From DATDFB01 sp035276475 (GTDB taxonomy: Bacteria; Acidobacteriota; Thermoanaerobaculia; Gp7-AA8): a stretch of DNA of 64,000 nucleotides. Where the stretch lies: assembly GCA_035276475.1 (NCBI GenBank), contig DATELQ010000052.1, positions 1 to 64,000 of the forward strand, written 5' to 3'. Position 1 is the first letter of the stretch; every line of letters starts with the position of its first letter. The notes beneath the pieces were generated by a model. It ran no database searches, was not told the origin of the DNA, and saw only the letters and a program-made list of their open reading frames with translations. Below are positions 43,926 through 52,744 of this stretch, piece by piece. The position numbers were made by a program, and so were the translations under genes.

Positions 43926-45104
43926 CTACAGCGAGTTGCCGAAGTCGAACGGCGAGTCGTCGGAGAACGGATCGCTCGAGTCGCTGGCGACGGAGAGCTT
44001 CGACTCCATCTCCTCTCGGGACATATCCGAGGTCGACTGGATGCCTTGCAGCTTGAGGCGGAACTCGTCGGGGTTCGAGGCGCGGCGCAGTGCTTCGTCG
44101 AGCGTGATCAGGCCGTTCTTGTAGAGCATGTAGAGCGACTGATCGAACGTCTGCATGCCGTACTGCGACGTCCCCTGCGAGATCGCGTCCTTGATCAGCT
44201 TCGTCTTTTCCTTGTTCTCGATGCAGTCGCGAATGTACGCGGTCGAGATCAGCACCTCGCACGCGGGCACGCGGCCGAGGCCGTCGGCGCGCGGGAGAAG
44301 GCGCAGCGAGACGACCGCTTTGAGCACCGCGGCGAGCTGCAGGCGGATCTGCTTCTGCTGGTGCGGCGGGAAGACGGAGATGATGCGGTTGATCGTCTCC
44401 GTCGCGTCCATCGTGTGCAGCGTGGAGAGCACCAGATGCCCGGTCTCCGCGGCCGTGAGCGCCGTCTCGATCGTCTCATAGTCGCGCATCTCGCCGACGA
44501 GGATGACGTCCGGGTCCTGGCGCAAGGCGCTGCGCAGCGCCTGCGAGAACGACTTCGTGTCGACCTCGATCTCGCGCTGGTTCACGATCGACTTCTTGTC
44601 GCGGTGAAGGAACTCGATCGGGTCCTCGACCGTCATGATGTGCTCGGTGCGGTGGGCGTTGATGTAGTCGATCATCGCCGCCAGCGTCGTCGACTTGCCG
44701 GAGCCGGTCGTGCCGGTGCAGAGAATGAGGCCGCGGCGCTCGTCGGCGATCTTCTCCAGGACGATCGGCAGCATGAGCTCGCGGATGGAGAGGATCTTGA
44801 CCGGGATGACGCGGAGGACCATGCCGACGGTGCCGCGCTGCTGGAAGATGTTGCAGCGGAAGCGGCCCAGGCCAGGGACCGAGTAGGCGATGTCGATCTC
44901 GTAGTTGTTCTTGAACTTCTCCTTCTGCCGCGAGGACATGATGGAGAAGGCCATAGCGATCGTGTCCTCCTGCATGAGCCGCTTGAGCTCCACCAGCGGC
45001 ACGAGCTCGCCGTCGACGCGGATGACCGGATGCGACCCGACTTTGATGTGCAGGTCCGACGCGCGGCGCTCGGCGGCGATCTTCAGGAGGTCGTTGATGT
45101 GCAT
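43926..45104 (-). CDS. pilT: type IV pilus retraction ATPase
   Basis: A 392-residue hexameric ATPase. N-terminal MHINDLLKIAAERRASDLHI, Walker A TGTTGSGKST, Asp box VEDPIEF, Walker B DPDVILVGEMRD and the His box STLHTMDATETINRII are all present. It depolymerises pilin for twitching. The C-terminal ~30 residues are an acidic Ser/Asp-rich tail not seen in short PilT proteins. It ends just beside the inverted-repeat element. Confidence 0.93.
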   Translation of the reverse strand: MHINDLLKIAAERRASDLHIKVGSHPVIRVDGELVPLVELKRLMQEDTIAMAFSIMSSRQKEKFKNNYEIDIAYSVPGLGRFRCNIFQQRGTVGMVLRVIPVKILSIRELMLPIVLEKIADERRGLILCTGTTGSGKSTTLAAMIDYINAHRTEHIMTVEDPIEFLHRDKKSIVNQREIEVDTKSFSQALRSALRQDPDVILVGEMRDYETIETALTAAETGHLVLSTLHTMDATETINRIISVFPPHQQKQIRLQLAAVLKAVVSLRLLPRADGLGRVPACEVLISTAYIRDCIENKEKTKLIKDAISQGTSQYGMQTFDQSLYMLYKNGLITLDEALRRASNPDEFRLKLQGIQSTSDMSREEMESKLSVASDSSDPFSDDSPFDFGNSL

Positions 45105-45127
45105 GAACGCGTTATTTTACGCCAATC

Positions 45128-45784
45128 ATGCTGAAGTCCGTGCTCCGCGTCCCCTCCGCACAACCCGACGACGTTCCGCTCCCGCTCGTGCTGGTCATGC
45201 ACGGCCGCGGCGCCGACGCCAACGACCTCGCCGACCTCGCGCCGATGCTCGACCCGCCCGGCGGCGCGCGCTTCGTCTTTCCGAACGCGCCGAAGCCGTT
45301 CGAGGCCGCTCCCGGCATGACCTTCGGCTACAGCTGGTTCGACGGTTGGCCGCCGCGCGGCCAGTCGATGCAGGAGTCGCGCGCGCTGATCCTCGAGCTC
45401 ATCGACGACCTCGTCGAGCGCTATCCGACGCCGCCCGGCAAGCTCATCGTCAGCGGCTTCTCGCAGGGTGGATTGATGTCGATCGACGCCGGTTTCCGGA
45501 CGAAGCAAGAGGTCGCCGGCATCGTGGTGATGAGCGGCGCCATTGCCGAGTCCGACATGCCTGACTTCGCCGCGAAAAAGGACGTGCCGGTGCTGATCGT
45601 CCACGGCACCGCGGACGACATGATCCCGGTGCTGGCGGCGAGGCGGGCGCGGCGGATACTCGAGCAGCACGGTATCGAGCCCGAGTATCACGAGTTCCCG
45701 ATGGGGCATCACGTGACGCCGGAGTCGATGGAGGTCGTACGCAATTTCATGGCAGCGCGATTGCTTCAATCGCCTACAACATGA
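45128..45784 (+). CDS. alpha/beta-hydrolase, phospholipase/carboxylesterase family
   Basis: A 218-residue esterase. The nucleophile is Ser112 in VSGFSQGG, the acid is Asp163 in VHGTADDMIP and the His is His194 in PMGHHVTPE; VMHGRGADAND forms the oxyanion hole. Cytoplasmic, no signal peptide. Its stop overlaps the next ATG (ATGA). Confidence 0.9.
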   Translation: MLKSVLRVPSAQPDDVPLPLVLVMHGRGADANDLADLAPMLDPPGGARFVFPNAPKPFEAAPGMTFGYSWFDGWPPRGQSMQESRALILELIDDLVERYPTPPGKLIVSGFSQGGLMSIDAGFRTKQEVAGIVVMSGAIAESDMPDFAAKKDVPVLIVHGTADDMIPVLAARRARRILEQHGIEPEYHEFPMGHHVTPESMEVVRNFMAARLLQSPTT

Positions 45785-46470
45785 CTCCAAATAACCGCTT
45801 CGCCGCCATCGCTCTCACGGTTGCGCTTGCTGTGCCCGCCGCGGAAGCTTCGATGGCGACGGCCGCCCCCTTCGAGGAGAAAGTCGACAACGCGAACTCC
45901 ATCATCGTCGGGCGGTGTCTGAAAAACGAATCGCGCTGGGACCCGAGCGGCCGCTGGATCCTCACCTACTCGACGTTCAAGGTGACGAACACCCTCAAAG
46001 GGAGCGCGGCGCAGGAAGTGACGCTCGTCGTTCCGGGGGGCTCGATCGGCGGCGTGCACCAGAGCAGCGTCGGCCTGCCGGCGTTCAGCGAAGGGAGCGA
46101 GAACGTCCTCTTCATCCGCAACAGCAAGGTCGGTCCAACGGTGCTGTACTTCGACCAGGGGGCCTACGACGTCAAGACGAACGATCGCGGCGAGAAGGTC
46201 GTCGAGCCGGTGGCCACCGACGTAGTGCACATCGACGCACAGCGGGGCGTGGCTGTGCCAGGCGAGGGGCCGCGCAGCTTGAGCGAGTTCAAAGGCGCGG
46301 TCGACCGCGCGGTTCGCACCGCCGACGAGCGTCGCCAGAAGATGGATCTCATTCGCGCGCGGCAGCAGAAGGGACCGTCGATCGGCTCGATGATCATCGG
46401 CAACAAGCTGGTGCTCGCGGCGCTGGCTATCGGATTGCTGCTGGCCGCGTGGCAGCTCTTCCGCCGGTAG
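45781..46470 (+). CDS. secreted/membrane-anchored hypothetical protein
   Basis: A 229-residue protein of unknown family with a signal peptide (ALTVALAVPAAEAS), a beta-rich middle (SIIVGRCLKNES, then VTNTLKGSAAQEVTLVVPGG) and a C-terminal membrane helix followed by FRR. The arrangement suggests a protein anchored by its C-terminus and facing the periplasm. Coupled to the esterase. Confidence 0.65.
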   Translation: MTPNNRFAAIALTVALAVPAAEASMATAAPFEEKVDNANSIIVGRCLKNESRWDPSGRWILTYSTFKVTNTLKGSAAQEVTLVVPGGSIGGVHQSSVGLPAFSEGSENVLFIRNSKVGPTVLYFDQGAYDVKTNDRGEKVVEPVATDVVHIDAQRGVAVPGEGPRSLSEFKGAVDRAVRTADERRQKMDLIRARQQKGPSIGSMIIGNKLVLAALAIGLLLAAWQLFRR

Positions 46471-46473
46471 CGC

Positions 46474-47091
46474 CTACATCGCCGCGCGCACGGCGGAGTC
46501 GAAGTCTTCGTACGTGCGGCCGCCGATGAGCATCCGCTGCGCCCGTCCTTCGCGGTCGAGCACGAGCGTCGTCGGCCGGCCGCTGTACGCCATCCGCTGG
46601 ATGCCGGTCGTTGGCGAATCCGAGGTGAAGCGCGCCGTCATCGTCGACTGCGGGTACTTCGCCAGATACTTGCGGAGGATCTCCGGCTCCTCGCTCGAGA
46701 TCGTCAGCACGACGACGCCTTTGCCGCGGTACGCGTCCGCGAGGCGGCTCAAGTCCGGCATCTCCTTGCGGCACGGCGGGCACCACGTCGCCCAGTAGTT
46801 GACGACGACGACGTTGCCGCGCAGGTCGGTGAGGCGGTGGACGTCGCTCGAGTCGAGCATCGTGTACTGCACGGTGCTGGTGCGGTGCTCGATGATTTTC
46901 GTGACCGTGGTGAAGAACCAGAACGCCAGCGACGCGACGGCGACGACGATGACGACGACGGCGTCGATCAGCCAGTGGAACCAGCGCCGCGGGCGCTTGA
47001 TCGCGGCGAAGATCAAGATGCCGACGATGATGGCGGTGGCGAGGACGGCGAGGTGGTGGTCGGCGACGAAGCTGAAGAACTGCTGCTGCAT
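46474..47091 (-). CDS. TlpA-like thioredoxin with N-terminal membrane helices
   Basis: A 205-residue protein with two membrane helices (about 13-31 and 42-60) and a thioredoxin domain carrying WCPPC (Cys104, Cys107). It resembles TlpA/ResA redox proteins, which reduce cytochrome c apoproteins or other exported disulphides. The window has multi-haem cytochromes at 7069-15146, a possible but unproven link. Start ATG 47091 opens directly with a short MQQQFF leader. Confidence 0.85.
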   Translation of the reverse strand: MQQQFFSFVADHHLAVLATAIIVGILIFAAIKRPRRWFHWLIDAVVVIVVAVASLAFWFFTTVTKIIEHRTSTVQYTMLDSSDVHRLTDLRGNVVVVNYWATWCPPCRKEMPDLSRLADAYRGKGVVVLTISSEEPEILRKYLAKYPQSTMTARFTSDSPTTGIQRMAYSGRPTTLVLDREGRAQRMLIGGRTYEDFDSAVRAAM

Positions 47092-47127
47092 GGGATCCGA
47101 GTACGGATTTCGCACTTGTGAGTTGCG

Positions 47128-47904
47128 ATGACCACAAAAGCGGCGCCGCGGGCCGGGCTTCGACGCGCGCTCGATCAAAAGCAGCTCGTTCTCTTCTACC
47201 AGCCGATTCACGAGCTGGAGTCGCGCCGCGTCGTGGCCGCCGAGGCACTCTTGCGGGCGCGGCGGCGCAGCGGCGAGATCCGCAGCGCGGCGGCGCTGGC
47301 GAAGGCCGCCGAGGAAGGGCCGGACCTCTATCGCCTCGACTCGTGGCTCATCCGCCGCGCGTTCGACGACGCCGCGGCGTGGCAGCGCGACGTCGCGCCG
47401 GAGTGCGCACTGCAGGTCAACGTGTCGCCGCGCGAGCTCGACGAGCGCGGACTCTCCACGCGGCTGCGCAAGCTCGCCAAGCTGACCGGCATCGAACCGC
47501 GCATGGTGCGCGTCGAGATCACGGAGACGAGCTTCATCGCCAAGCCGGGCGCCGCGGCGCGCGCGCTGCGGCAGGTGAAGTCCGTCGGCGTGGAGCTGTG
47601 GCTCGACGATTTCGGCACCGGGCATTCGTCGCTGTCACACTTGCTGTCGTTTCCGCTCGACGGGTTGAAGCTGCCCGCCGAGTTCGTGCAGCCGCTCGGC
47701 ACCGACGAGCGCGCCTGTTCGTTGGTCCGGCACCTGATCGAGCTCGCGCACGACCTAGGGTTGCGCGTAACGGCCGAGGGCGTCGAGAACGGCGAGCAGC
47801 TCGCGGCGCTGCGGAAGGCGCAGTGCGACTTCGTGCAGGGGTTCCTCTTCTCGAAGCCGATGCCTGTGGAGCGCTTCCGCGAGTTTCTCAGGCGACCTTG
47901 GTGA
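47128..47904 (+). CDS. EAL-domain protein (c-di-GMP phosphodiesterase-like, partly degenerate)
   Basis: A 258-residue stand-alone EAL domain. EALLR (Glu39) matches the metal ligand EAL, VNVSPREL has the conserved Asn, VEITET supplies Glu, and LWLDDFGTGHSSL the Asp pair. The usual DxIKIDxxFV block is LDGLKLPAEFV, keeping the Lys but losing the following Asp. Activity may therefore be weak, or the protein may bind c-di-GMP as a sensor. No GGDEF or sensory domain. Confidence 0.85.
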   Translation: MTTKAAPRAGLRRALDQKQLVLFYQPIHELESRRVVAAEALLRARRRSGEIRSAAALAKAAEEGPDLYRLDSWLIRRAFDDAAAWQRDVAPECALQVNVSPRELDERGLSTRLRKLAKLTGIEPRMVRVEITETSFIAKPGAAARALRQVKSVGVELWLDDFGTGHSSLSHLLSFPLDGLKLPAEFVQPLGTDERACSLVRHLIELAHDLGLRVTAEGVENGEQLAALRKAQCDFVQGFLFSKPMPVERFREFLRRPW

Positions 47905-48598
47905 ACCGCGTTTCCTCGGGCGCGTACTCGTCACGGCGGCGGTCGAGGTCGCGCATGACGTTGCGCTTGAACTGCTCGGCGCCGCCCTTCATCTGCTCGT
48001 CGATGTAGTCGGCGATCTCGAGGTTCTCGATGCGCATGCGCACGGTCTTGAAGATGCGCGGCACTTTGCCGGGGATCTGCACGTGGTGCAGCCCGCCGCT
48101 GTAGGCGAGGAGCATGCGCCCTTCGCGAATGGCCAGGAGGATGTCGGCGATGCCGCCGCGCACGGTCATCGGATTTCCGTGCAGGTCGAGCCCGGTCTCC
48201 CTCTTCATCCGCCCCTCGGGCGCGATGATGACCATGGAGCGCGGATCGATTTTGTTGAGGACCTGGAACCAGGTGTCGTCGCGCTGCCGGGTGATGGCGA
48301 TGACGTGGTGCGCGACGAATTTGAAGATGAGCCCAACGAGCGGCCGCCCTGTCGTCTTGTCCGCCGCCGGCACGACGCCGTGCGCGGCGATGCGCCAAAT
48401 GAAGCGGTTCGGCACACCGCCGAGAAAGACCGGCTCGAAGAGCGAGGTGTGGTTGAGAAAGGCCACGAGGCGGAGGCCTTTCCACGGGTCGGGTGGGGTG
48501 GGCCCAAGAAAGGCGAAGTCGTGCGAGTAGAAGACCTTCGAGAGGTATTTCAGGATGAGCAGCAGCGTGAAAACCGTGATGCTCCGGAAGATCCCCAT
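47888..48598 (-). CDS. 1-acylglycerol-3-phosphate acyltransferase-like (PlsC) protein
   Basis: A 236-residue membrane-linked acyltransferase. The catalytic motif is NHTSLFEP, in which the usual Asp of HX4D is Glu; the phosphate-binding block is IIAPEGRMKRET. An N-terminal hydrophobic segment (SITVFTLLLILKYL) anchors it. It would add a fatty acyl chain to lysophosphatidate or a related acceptor. ATG 48598 preferred over an upstream start. Confidence 0.78.
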   Translation of the reverse strand: MGIFRSITVFTLLLILKYLSKVFYSHDFAFLGPTPPDPWKGLRLVAFLNHTSLFEPVFLGGVPNRFIWRIAAHGVVPAADKTTGRPLVGLIFKFVAHHVIAITRQRDDTWFQVLNKIDPRSMVIIAPEGRMKRETGLDLHGNPMTVRGGIADILLAIREGRMLLAYSGGLHHVQIPGKVPRIFKTVRMRIENLEIADYIDEQMKGGAEQFKRNVMRDLDRRRDEYAPEETRFTKVA

Positions 48599-48643
48599 GC
48601 GGCGCCGAAGGGTAGCACAGCGTCTCGTCGTAAGATTGCATCC

Positions 48644-48877
48644 ATGAGCAGCGATTGGCGTGAGCTCATCCGAGTCGACCCGAACGTCTGTCACGGCCAG
48701 GCGTGTGTCGAGGGAACGCGAATTCTGGTTTCGGTAGTGCTCGACAATCTAGCTGCCGGCCTGAATGAGGCGGAGATCATTGCGAGCTATCCGCGGCTGA
48801 CGCACGAGGCGATTCAGGCGTGCATTGCCTACGCGGCCGACCTCGCGCGCGAGCAGGTCGTTCCATTCCCGGTATAG
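48644..48877 (+). CDS. DUF433 antitoxin
   Basis: A 77-residue protein matching DUF433: IRVDPNVCHGQACVEGTRI, then LDNLAAGLNEAEIIASYP, with a small winged-helix DNA-binding fold. It is followed after nine bases by a DUF5615-type protein, the usual partner. The pair is a recognised toxin-antitoxin arrangement. Confidence 0.85.
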   Translation: MSSDWRELIRVDPNVCHGQACVEGTRILVSVVLDNLAAGLNEAEIIASYPRLTHEAIQACIAYAADLAREQVVPFPV

Positions 48878-48886
48878 CCCGCCGCC

Positions 48887-49240
48887 ATGCAGTTCAAGAT
48901 CGACGAGAACTTACCTGACGAGTTGTCCGCGCTGCTGCGTGAAAACGGTTGGGATTCCACGACAATTGTCGAGCAGGACATCAGCGGCGCCGACGATCCC
49001 AAAGTCGCGAGCGTATGCGACGGAGAAGATCGGATTCTGATCACGTTTGACACCGGCTTCGCAAACATTCGTGCCTATCCGCCTGCCGATCACCCGGGCT
49101 ATATCGTCTTTCGCCTCGCCCACCAGGACAAGCCGCACGTACTGCGAATCGCCGCGCAAGTCGTGGCCAAACTGCGCGACCGCGGACTGCGCAATGAGTT
49201 GTGGGTTGTGGACGAGAGCCGGATTCGAATTCGGTGGTGA
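48887..49240 (+). CDS. DUF5615 PIN-like toxin
   Basis: A 117-residue PIN-like protein: FKIDENLPDELSALLRENGW carries the first acidic residues, and ILITFDTGFANIRAYPP the second set. It is thought to be a nuclease controlled by the DUF433 partner. It ends one base before the convergent DUF72 gene. Confidence 0.85.
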   Translation: MQFKIDENLPDELSALLRENGWDSTTIVEQDISGADDPKVASVCDGEDRILITFDTGFANIRAYPPADHPGYIVFRLAHQDKPHVLRIAAQVVAKLRDRGLRNELWVVDESRIRIRW

Positions 49241-49939
49241 TCACGCGCCCAGGAACTCCCGCGCGAACCTCGGCCCCCTCCCCTCGTCCTCGTGCTTGAA
49301 GAAGACGAAGGCCTCGTCCCACGGCTGGGCCTCGATGCGCTGGCGCCACTCGGCGAGCATCTCGGGCGTGTACTCGGTGCGGCGGAGGCGCAGGTAGCCC
49401 CACGTCGCCGTCGGCACGATGAGCGCGGCGGGGTCGGTCACCTCGTCCGTGTCGGACAGGCAGATCGCGGCGTTGTGCTCGCGCAGGACGGCGTAGACCT
49501 CGTCGTCGAGCCACGAGTCGTCGAGAAACTCCATCACCACGCGCGCCGTGGCGGGAATCATCGGGAGAAACGAGCGCAGCGCCTCCGTGTCCTTCTGCAG
49601 GAATGCCGGAAGCCGGAACAGCAGCGGCCCGAGCCGCGGGCCGAGCGTCGCCGCCACCTCCCAGAAGCGGGCCACGCCCGCGCCGGCGTTGACGAGCGTT
49701 TTCTGCTGCGTGATCCACCGCGGCGCCTTCAACGCAAAGAGGAACGACTCCGGCACCTGGGCCATCCACTTCTCGAACATCGACGGCTGCGGCATGCGAT
49801 AGAACGTGGCGTTGATCTCGACCGTGTCGAATTGCCCGGCGTAGAACGCGAGCATCTTCGACGCCGGCATCCCCTCGGGATAGAAATTTCCCTTCCACTC
49901 CGCGTAGCTGTAGCCGCTCGTGCCGACGTGCAGCCGCAT
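49241..49939 (-). CDS. DUF72 family protein
   Basis: A 232-residue TIM-barrel-like protein of the DUF72 family: MRLHVGTSGYSYAEWKG at the N-terminus, EINATFYRMP and SFLFALKAPRWITQ. No enzymatic function is established for the family. Its ATG shares bases with the divergent downstream ATG at 49938 (CATG, 49937-49940). Confidence 0.9.
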   Translation of the reverse strand: MRLHVGTSGYSYAEWKGNFYPEGMPASKMLAFYAGQFDTVEINATFYRMPQPSMFEKWMAQVPESFLFALKAPRWITQQKTLVNAGAGVARFWEVAATLGPRLGPLLFRLPAFLQKDTEALRSFLPMIPATARVVMEFLDDSWLDDEVYAVLREHNAAICLSDTDEVTDPAALIVPTATWGYLRLRRTEYTPEMLAEWRQRIEAQPWDEAFVFFKHEDEGRGPRFAREFLGA

Positions 49940-50165
49940 GAGCGAAACTATACGCGTGCGAGTTGCGCTCGTTCACACGGCCAGCGACAGCGAAGCGGCG
50001 GCGGTCGAGCGCGCGCTGACGGACGCCGGCATCGACTACGAGCTGCGCCTCGAGCCGAAGCTCGACAGCGACGGCCCCTGTCTCCTCGGGCTGCTCTTCT
50101 CCGTCGAAGAAGAAGACGCCGCGCGCGGCCGCGAGCTGCTCGCCGCGGAAGGGATCATTCGATGA
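49938..50165 (+). CDS. small DUF2007-like protein
   Basis: A 75-residue protein whose pattern (VALVHTASDSEAAAVERAL, GIDYELRLEP, LLAAEGIIR) resembles the DUF2007 signal-transducing fold. The ATG is within the DUF72 start codon on the other strand; GTG 49956 is a possible later start. Its stop overlaps the next ATG. Confidence 0.65.
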   Translation: MSETIRVRVALVHTASDSEAAAVERALTDAGIDYELRLEPKLDSDGPCLLGLLFSVEEEDAARGRELLAAEGIIR

Positions 50166-51526
50166 AGCTGCTCCTCGTTCTCCTGATCGCGCTGCCGCAG
50201 CAGTTCGGCACGATCTCGTTTCCCAACAGCGGCAAGCCGGAAGCGCAGGAGCCGTTCCTGCGCGGCGTGCTGCTGCTGCACAACTTCGCCTATCCGCAGG
50301 CGGCGCGCGCGTTCGAGGAGGCGGAGCGCATCGATCCGAATTTCGCGCTCGCCTACTGGGGCGAAGCGATGACGTACAACCACCCGATCTGGTACGAGGT
50401 CGATCTCGACCGCGGGCGCGACGCGGTCAAACGCGCGCAGCGCGCCGGAGGCGGACCGTGGATCGACGCGGTGGCACAACTCTACGGCGAAGGCGACAAG
50501 GCGGCGCGCGACGCCGCGTACGAGCAGGCCATGGCGCGCCTCGCCGCGGCGAACCCGAACGACGTCGAGGCGCAGGTCTTCCACGCGCTGGCAATCCTCG
50601 GCACGGTCGGCCGCGACGAGGTCGACGCGCGCAAACGCATCCGTGCGGCCGCGCTGCTCGAGCCGATCTTCGCGACGCACCGCGATCATCCCGGCGCGCT
50701 GCACTATCTGATTCACGCGTACGACGATCCGCTGCACGCGCCGCTCGGCCTCCGTGCCGCGCAGCGCTACGCCGGCGTCGCCTCGGGCGCCCCGCACGCG
50801 CTGCACATGCCGTCGCACATCTTCGTGCAGCTCGGGATGTGGCCCGAGGCGGCGAAGGCGAACGAGGCGGCGTACGCGCAGTCGCAGGAGTGGGTGACAC
50901 GCGAGCACGCCGCGAGCGACAAGCGCGACCTGCACAGCCTCTCGTGGCTGCAGTACGCGTATCTGCAGATGCACCGCGCCGCCGACGCGCGGCGGCTGCT
51001 CGACGAGGTGCCGGCGAAGGAGGGCGAGGGGATGCGCGAGCGGCACACGCGCGAGTCGATGCAGGCGCGCTACGCGATCGAGAGCGGTGACTGGGGCGCG
51101 TTCGACTTCGCCGGAGCGCACGAGCCGGCGGCGATCTTCGCGCGCGGCCTGCGCGCGGTCGCGGCGAACGATGCGGCCGAGGCGGAGCGCGCGGCGAAGG
51201 AGCTGACGGCGGCGGGAAAGGAGCGCAGCGACGTCGAGGCCCGCACGGCCACGACGATGGAGCAGGAGCTGCGCGCGTCGATGGCGATGGCGCGCGGCGA
51301 CACGGCGTCGGCGCTGCGCATGGCCGCGCAGGCGGCGCAGACGGAGGAGACGCTCGGCGTGCCGTCCGGGCCGCCCGATACGTTCAAGCCGGCCCGCGAG
51401 CTGTACGGCGAGCTGCTGCTCCGCGCGGGAAAGAAGAAAGAGGCGGCGGAGCAGTTCCGCATTGCCCTGACGCGGACGCCAAACCGCGCGGCATCGCTGG
51501 CGGGACTGGCGGCGGCGGAGCAATGA
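50162..51526 (+). CDS. secreted TPR protein
   Basis: A 454-residue helical-repeat protein with a signal peptide (MKLLLVLLIALPQQFG). TPR units are visible at FAYPQAARAFEEAERIDPNF and again near the C-terminus (KKKEAAEQFRIALTRTPN), with HMPSHIFVQLGMWPEAAKAN in the middle. A scaffold-like role in the periplasm is likely; partners unknown. Confidence 0.75.
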   Translation: MKLLLVLLIALPQQFGTISFPNSGKPEAQEPFLRGVLLLHNFAYPQAARAFEEAERIDPNFALAYWGEAMTYNHPIWYEVDLDRGRDAVKRAQRAGGGPWIDAVAQLYGEGDKAARDAAYEQAMARLAAANPNDVEAQVFHALAILGTVGRDEVDARKRIRAAALLEPIFATHRDHPGALHYLIHAYDDPLHAPLGLRAAQRYAGVASGAPHALHMPSHIFVQLGMWPEAAKANEAAYAQSQEWVTREHAASDKRDLHSLSWLQYAYLQMHRAADARRLLDEVPAKEGEGMRERHTRESMQARYAIESGDWGAFDFAGAHEPAAIFARGLRAVAANDAAEAERAAKELTAAGKERSDVEARTATTMEQELRASMAMARGDTASALRMAAQAAQTEETLGVPSGPPDTFKPARELYGELLLRAGKKKEAAEQFRIALTRTPNRAASLAGLAAAEQ

Positions 51527-51530
51527 CGCG

Positions 51531-51950
51531 TCAGCGCGGGTGGCAGTAGTCGCCGACGGCGGTGTAGACCTGCGTGCAGGTCTGATCGCCGGCGAGGTTT
51601 CGTTTCCCGCACTCAGCCGTCGCCCACTTCGCCGTGTCGATGATGCCGCTCGGCACCTGGTCGCACCACCCCGCCGGCGCGGTCGATGCCTTGAGGCACG
51701 CCGAGGCGAATACGCGCGTGCGGATCTGGCCGCTGAAGCTGCGGTCGGCGCGGCGCAGCGCCTCGTCGATGCAGTCGTTCGGCGCCTTGCCGGCGCCAAA
51801 CTCGGCGCCTTCTTTCTGCATCTTCTCGGCGGAGGCGCGGAGCTCCGGTCCGTGAGCCTTGAGCGCGCGGTAGCCGACGACGCCGATCACCACGATGATC
51901 AGCACGAACACGGCGACGAGGATGAGGATGATCTTCAACCAGCCCGGCAT
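51531..51950 (-). CDS. small membrane-anchored hypothetical protein
   Basis: A 139-residue protein with one N-terminal membrane helix (WLKIILILVAVFVLIIVVIG) and a soluble domain with six cysteines spaced like two or three disulphides (NDCIDEALR, SACLKAS, GWCDQV, TAECGKR, QTCTQV, DYCHPR). Probably extracytoplasmic. Function unknown. Confidence 0.65.
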   Translation of the reverse strand: MPGWLKIILILVAVFVLIIVVIGVVGYRALKAHGPELRASAEKMQKEGAEFGAGKAPNDCIDEALRRADRSFSGQIRTRVFASACLKASTAPAGWCDQVPSGIIDTAKWATAECGKRNLAGDQTCTQVYTAVGDYCHPR

Positions 51951-51967
51951 GGACGAATAATACGCTC

Positions 51968-52744
51968 GTGAACTTCGACAAGGCGATTGCGGCGATCGAC
52001 GCGGGCGACGTGGCCACCCTGGAGCGCTTGCTCGCCGACGATCCCCGCCTGGCGCGCGAGCGCCTCGACGAGCCGACCGAGGGCTACTTCGCGCGGCCGT
52101 ACCTCTTGTGGTTCGTCGCGGAGAATCCGATTCGGAATGAGACGCTGCCGCCGAACATCGTCGAGGTGACGCGGGCCATTCTCCGCGCCGCGCCGCACGA
52201 GCAGGAGGTGCTCGACTACGCGGTCGAACTGGTGGCGACGGGGCGCGTGCCGCGCGAGTGCGGCGTACAGATCGCGCTGATCGACGCATTGATCGACGCC
52301 GGCGCCCACCCCAGCGGCTTGCACATCACGCTCGCGCATCGAGAGATGGACGCGGCGAAGCACCTCCTCGCCCGCGGCGCCGAGCTCACGCTCGCCGCCG
52401 CGATCTGCCTCGGCCGGCGCGATGACGTAGAACGCCTCGCCAAGACGCCGCAGGACCTGCAGACCGCCGTCGCCGCCGCCGCGTTCTATGGCGACGCCGA
52501 GGCGCTGCGGCTGCTGATCGGCCTCGGCGCCGACATCAACGCCTACTGCCCCGCCGGTTTCCACGCGCACTCGACGCCGCTGCACCAGGCCGTCTACTCC
52601 GGCTCGCTGGAGGCGGTGAAGGTGCTGGTCGAAGCCGGCGCCGACAGAACGGCGCGCGATCGCATGTACGACGGGACGCCGCGCGGGTGGGCGGAGTACT
52701 GCAAGCAAGGGGAGATCGCGGAGTATTTACTTCAGCTTCAGTGA
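51968..52744 (+). CDS. ankyrin-repeat protein
   Basis: A 258-residue protein of ankyrin-like units, best seen in STPLHQAVYSGSLEAVKVLV and DAEALRLLIGLGADIN. The N-terminal units are degenerate. GTG start 17 bases after the divergent membrane-protein start. No signal peptide; likely a cytoplasmic binding protein. Confidence 0.8.
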   Translation: MNFDKAIAAIDAGDVATLERLLADDPRLARERLDEPTEGYFARPYLLWFVAENPIRNETLPPNIVEVTRAILRAAPHEQEVLDYAVELVATGRVPRECGVQIALIDALIDAGAHPSGLHITLAHREMDAAKHLLARGAELTLAAAICLGRRDDVERLAKTPQDLQTAVAAAAFYGDAEALRLLIGLGADINAYCPAGFHAHSTPLHQAVYSGSLEAVKVLVEAGADRTARDRMYDGTPRGWAEYCKQGEIAEYLLQLQ

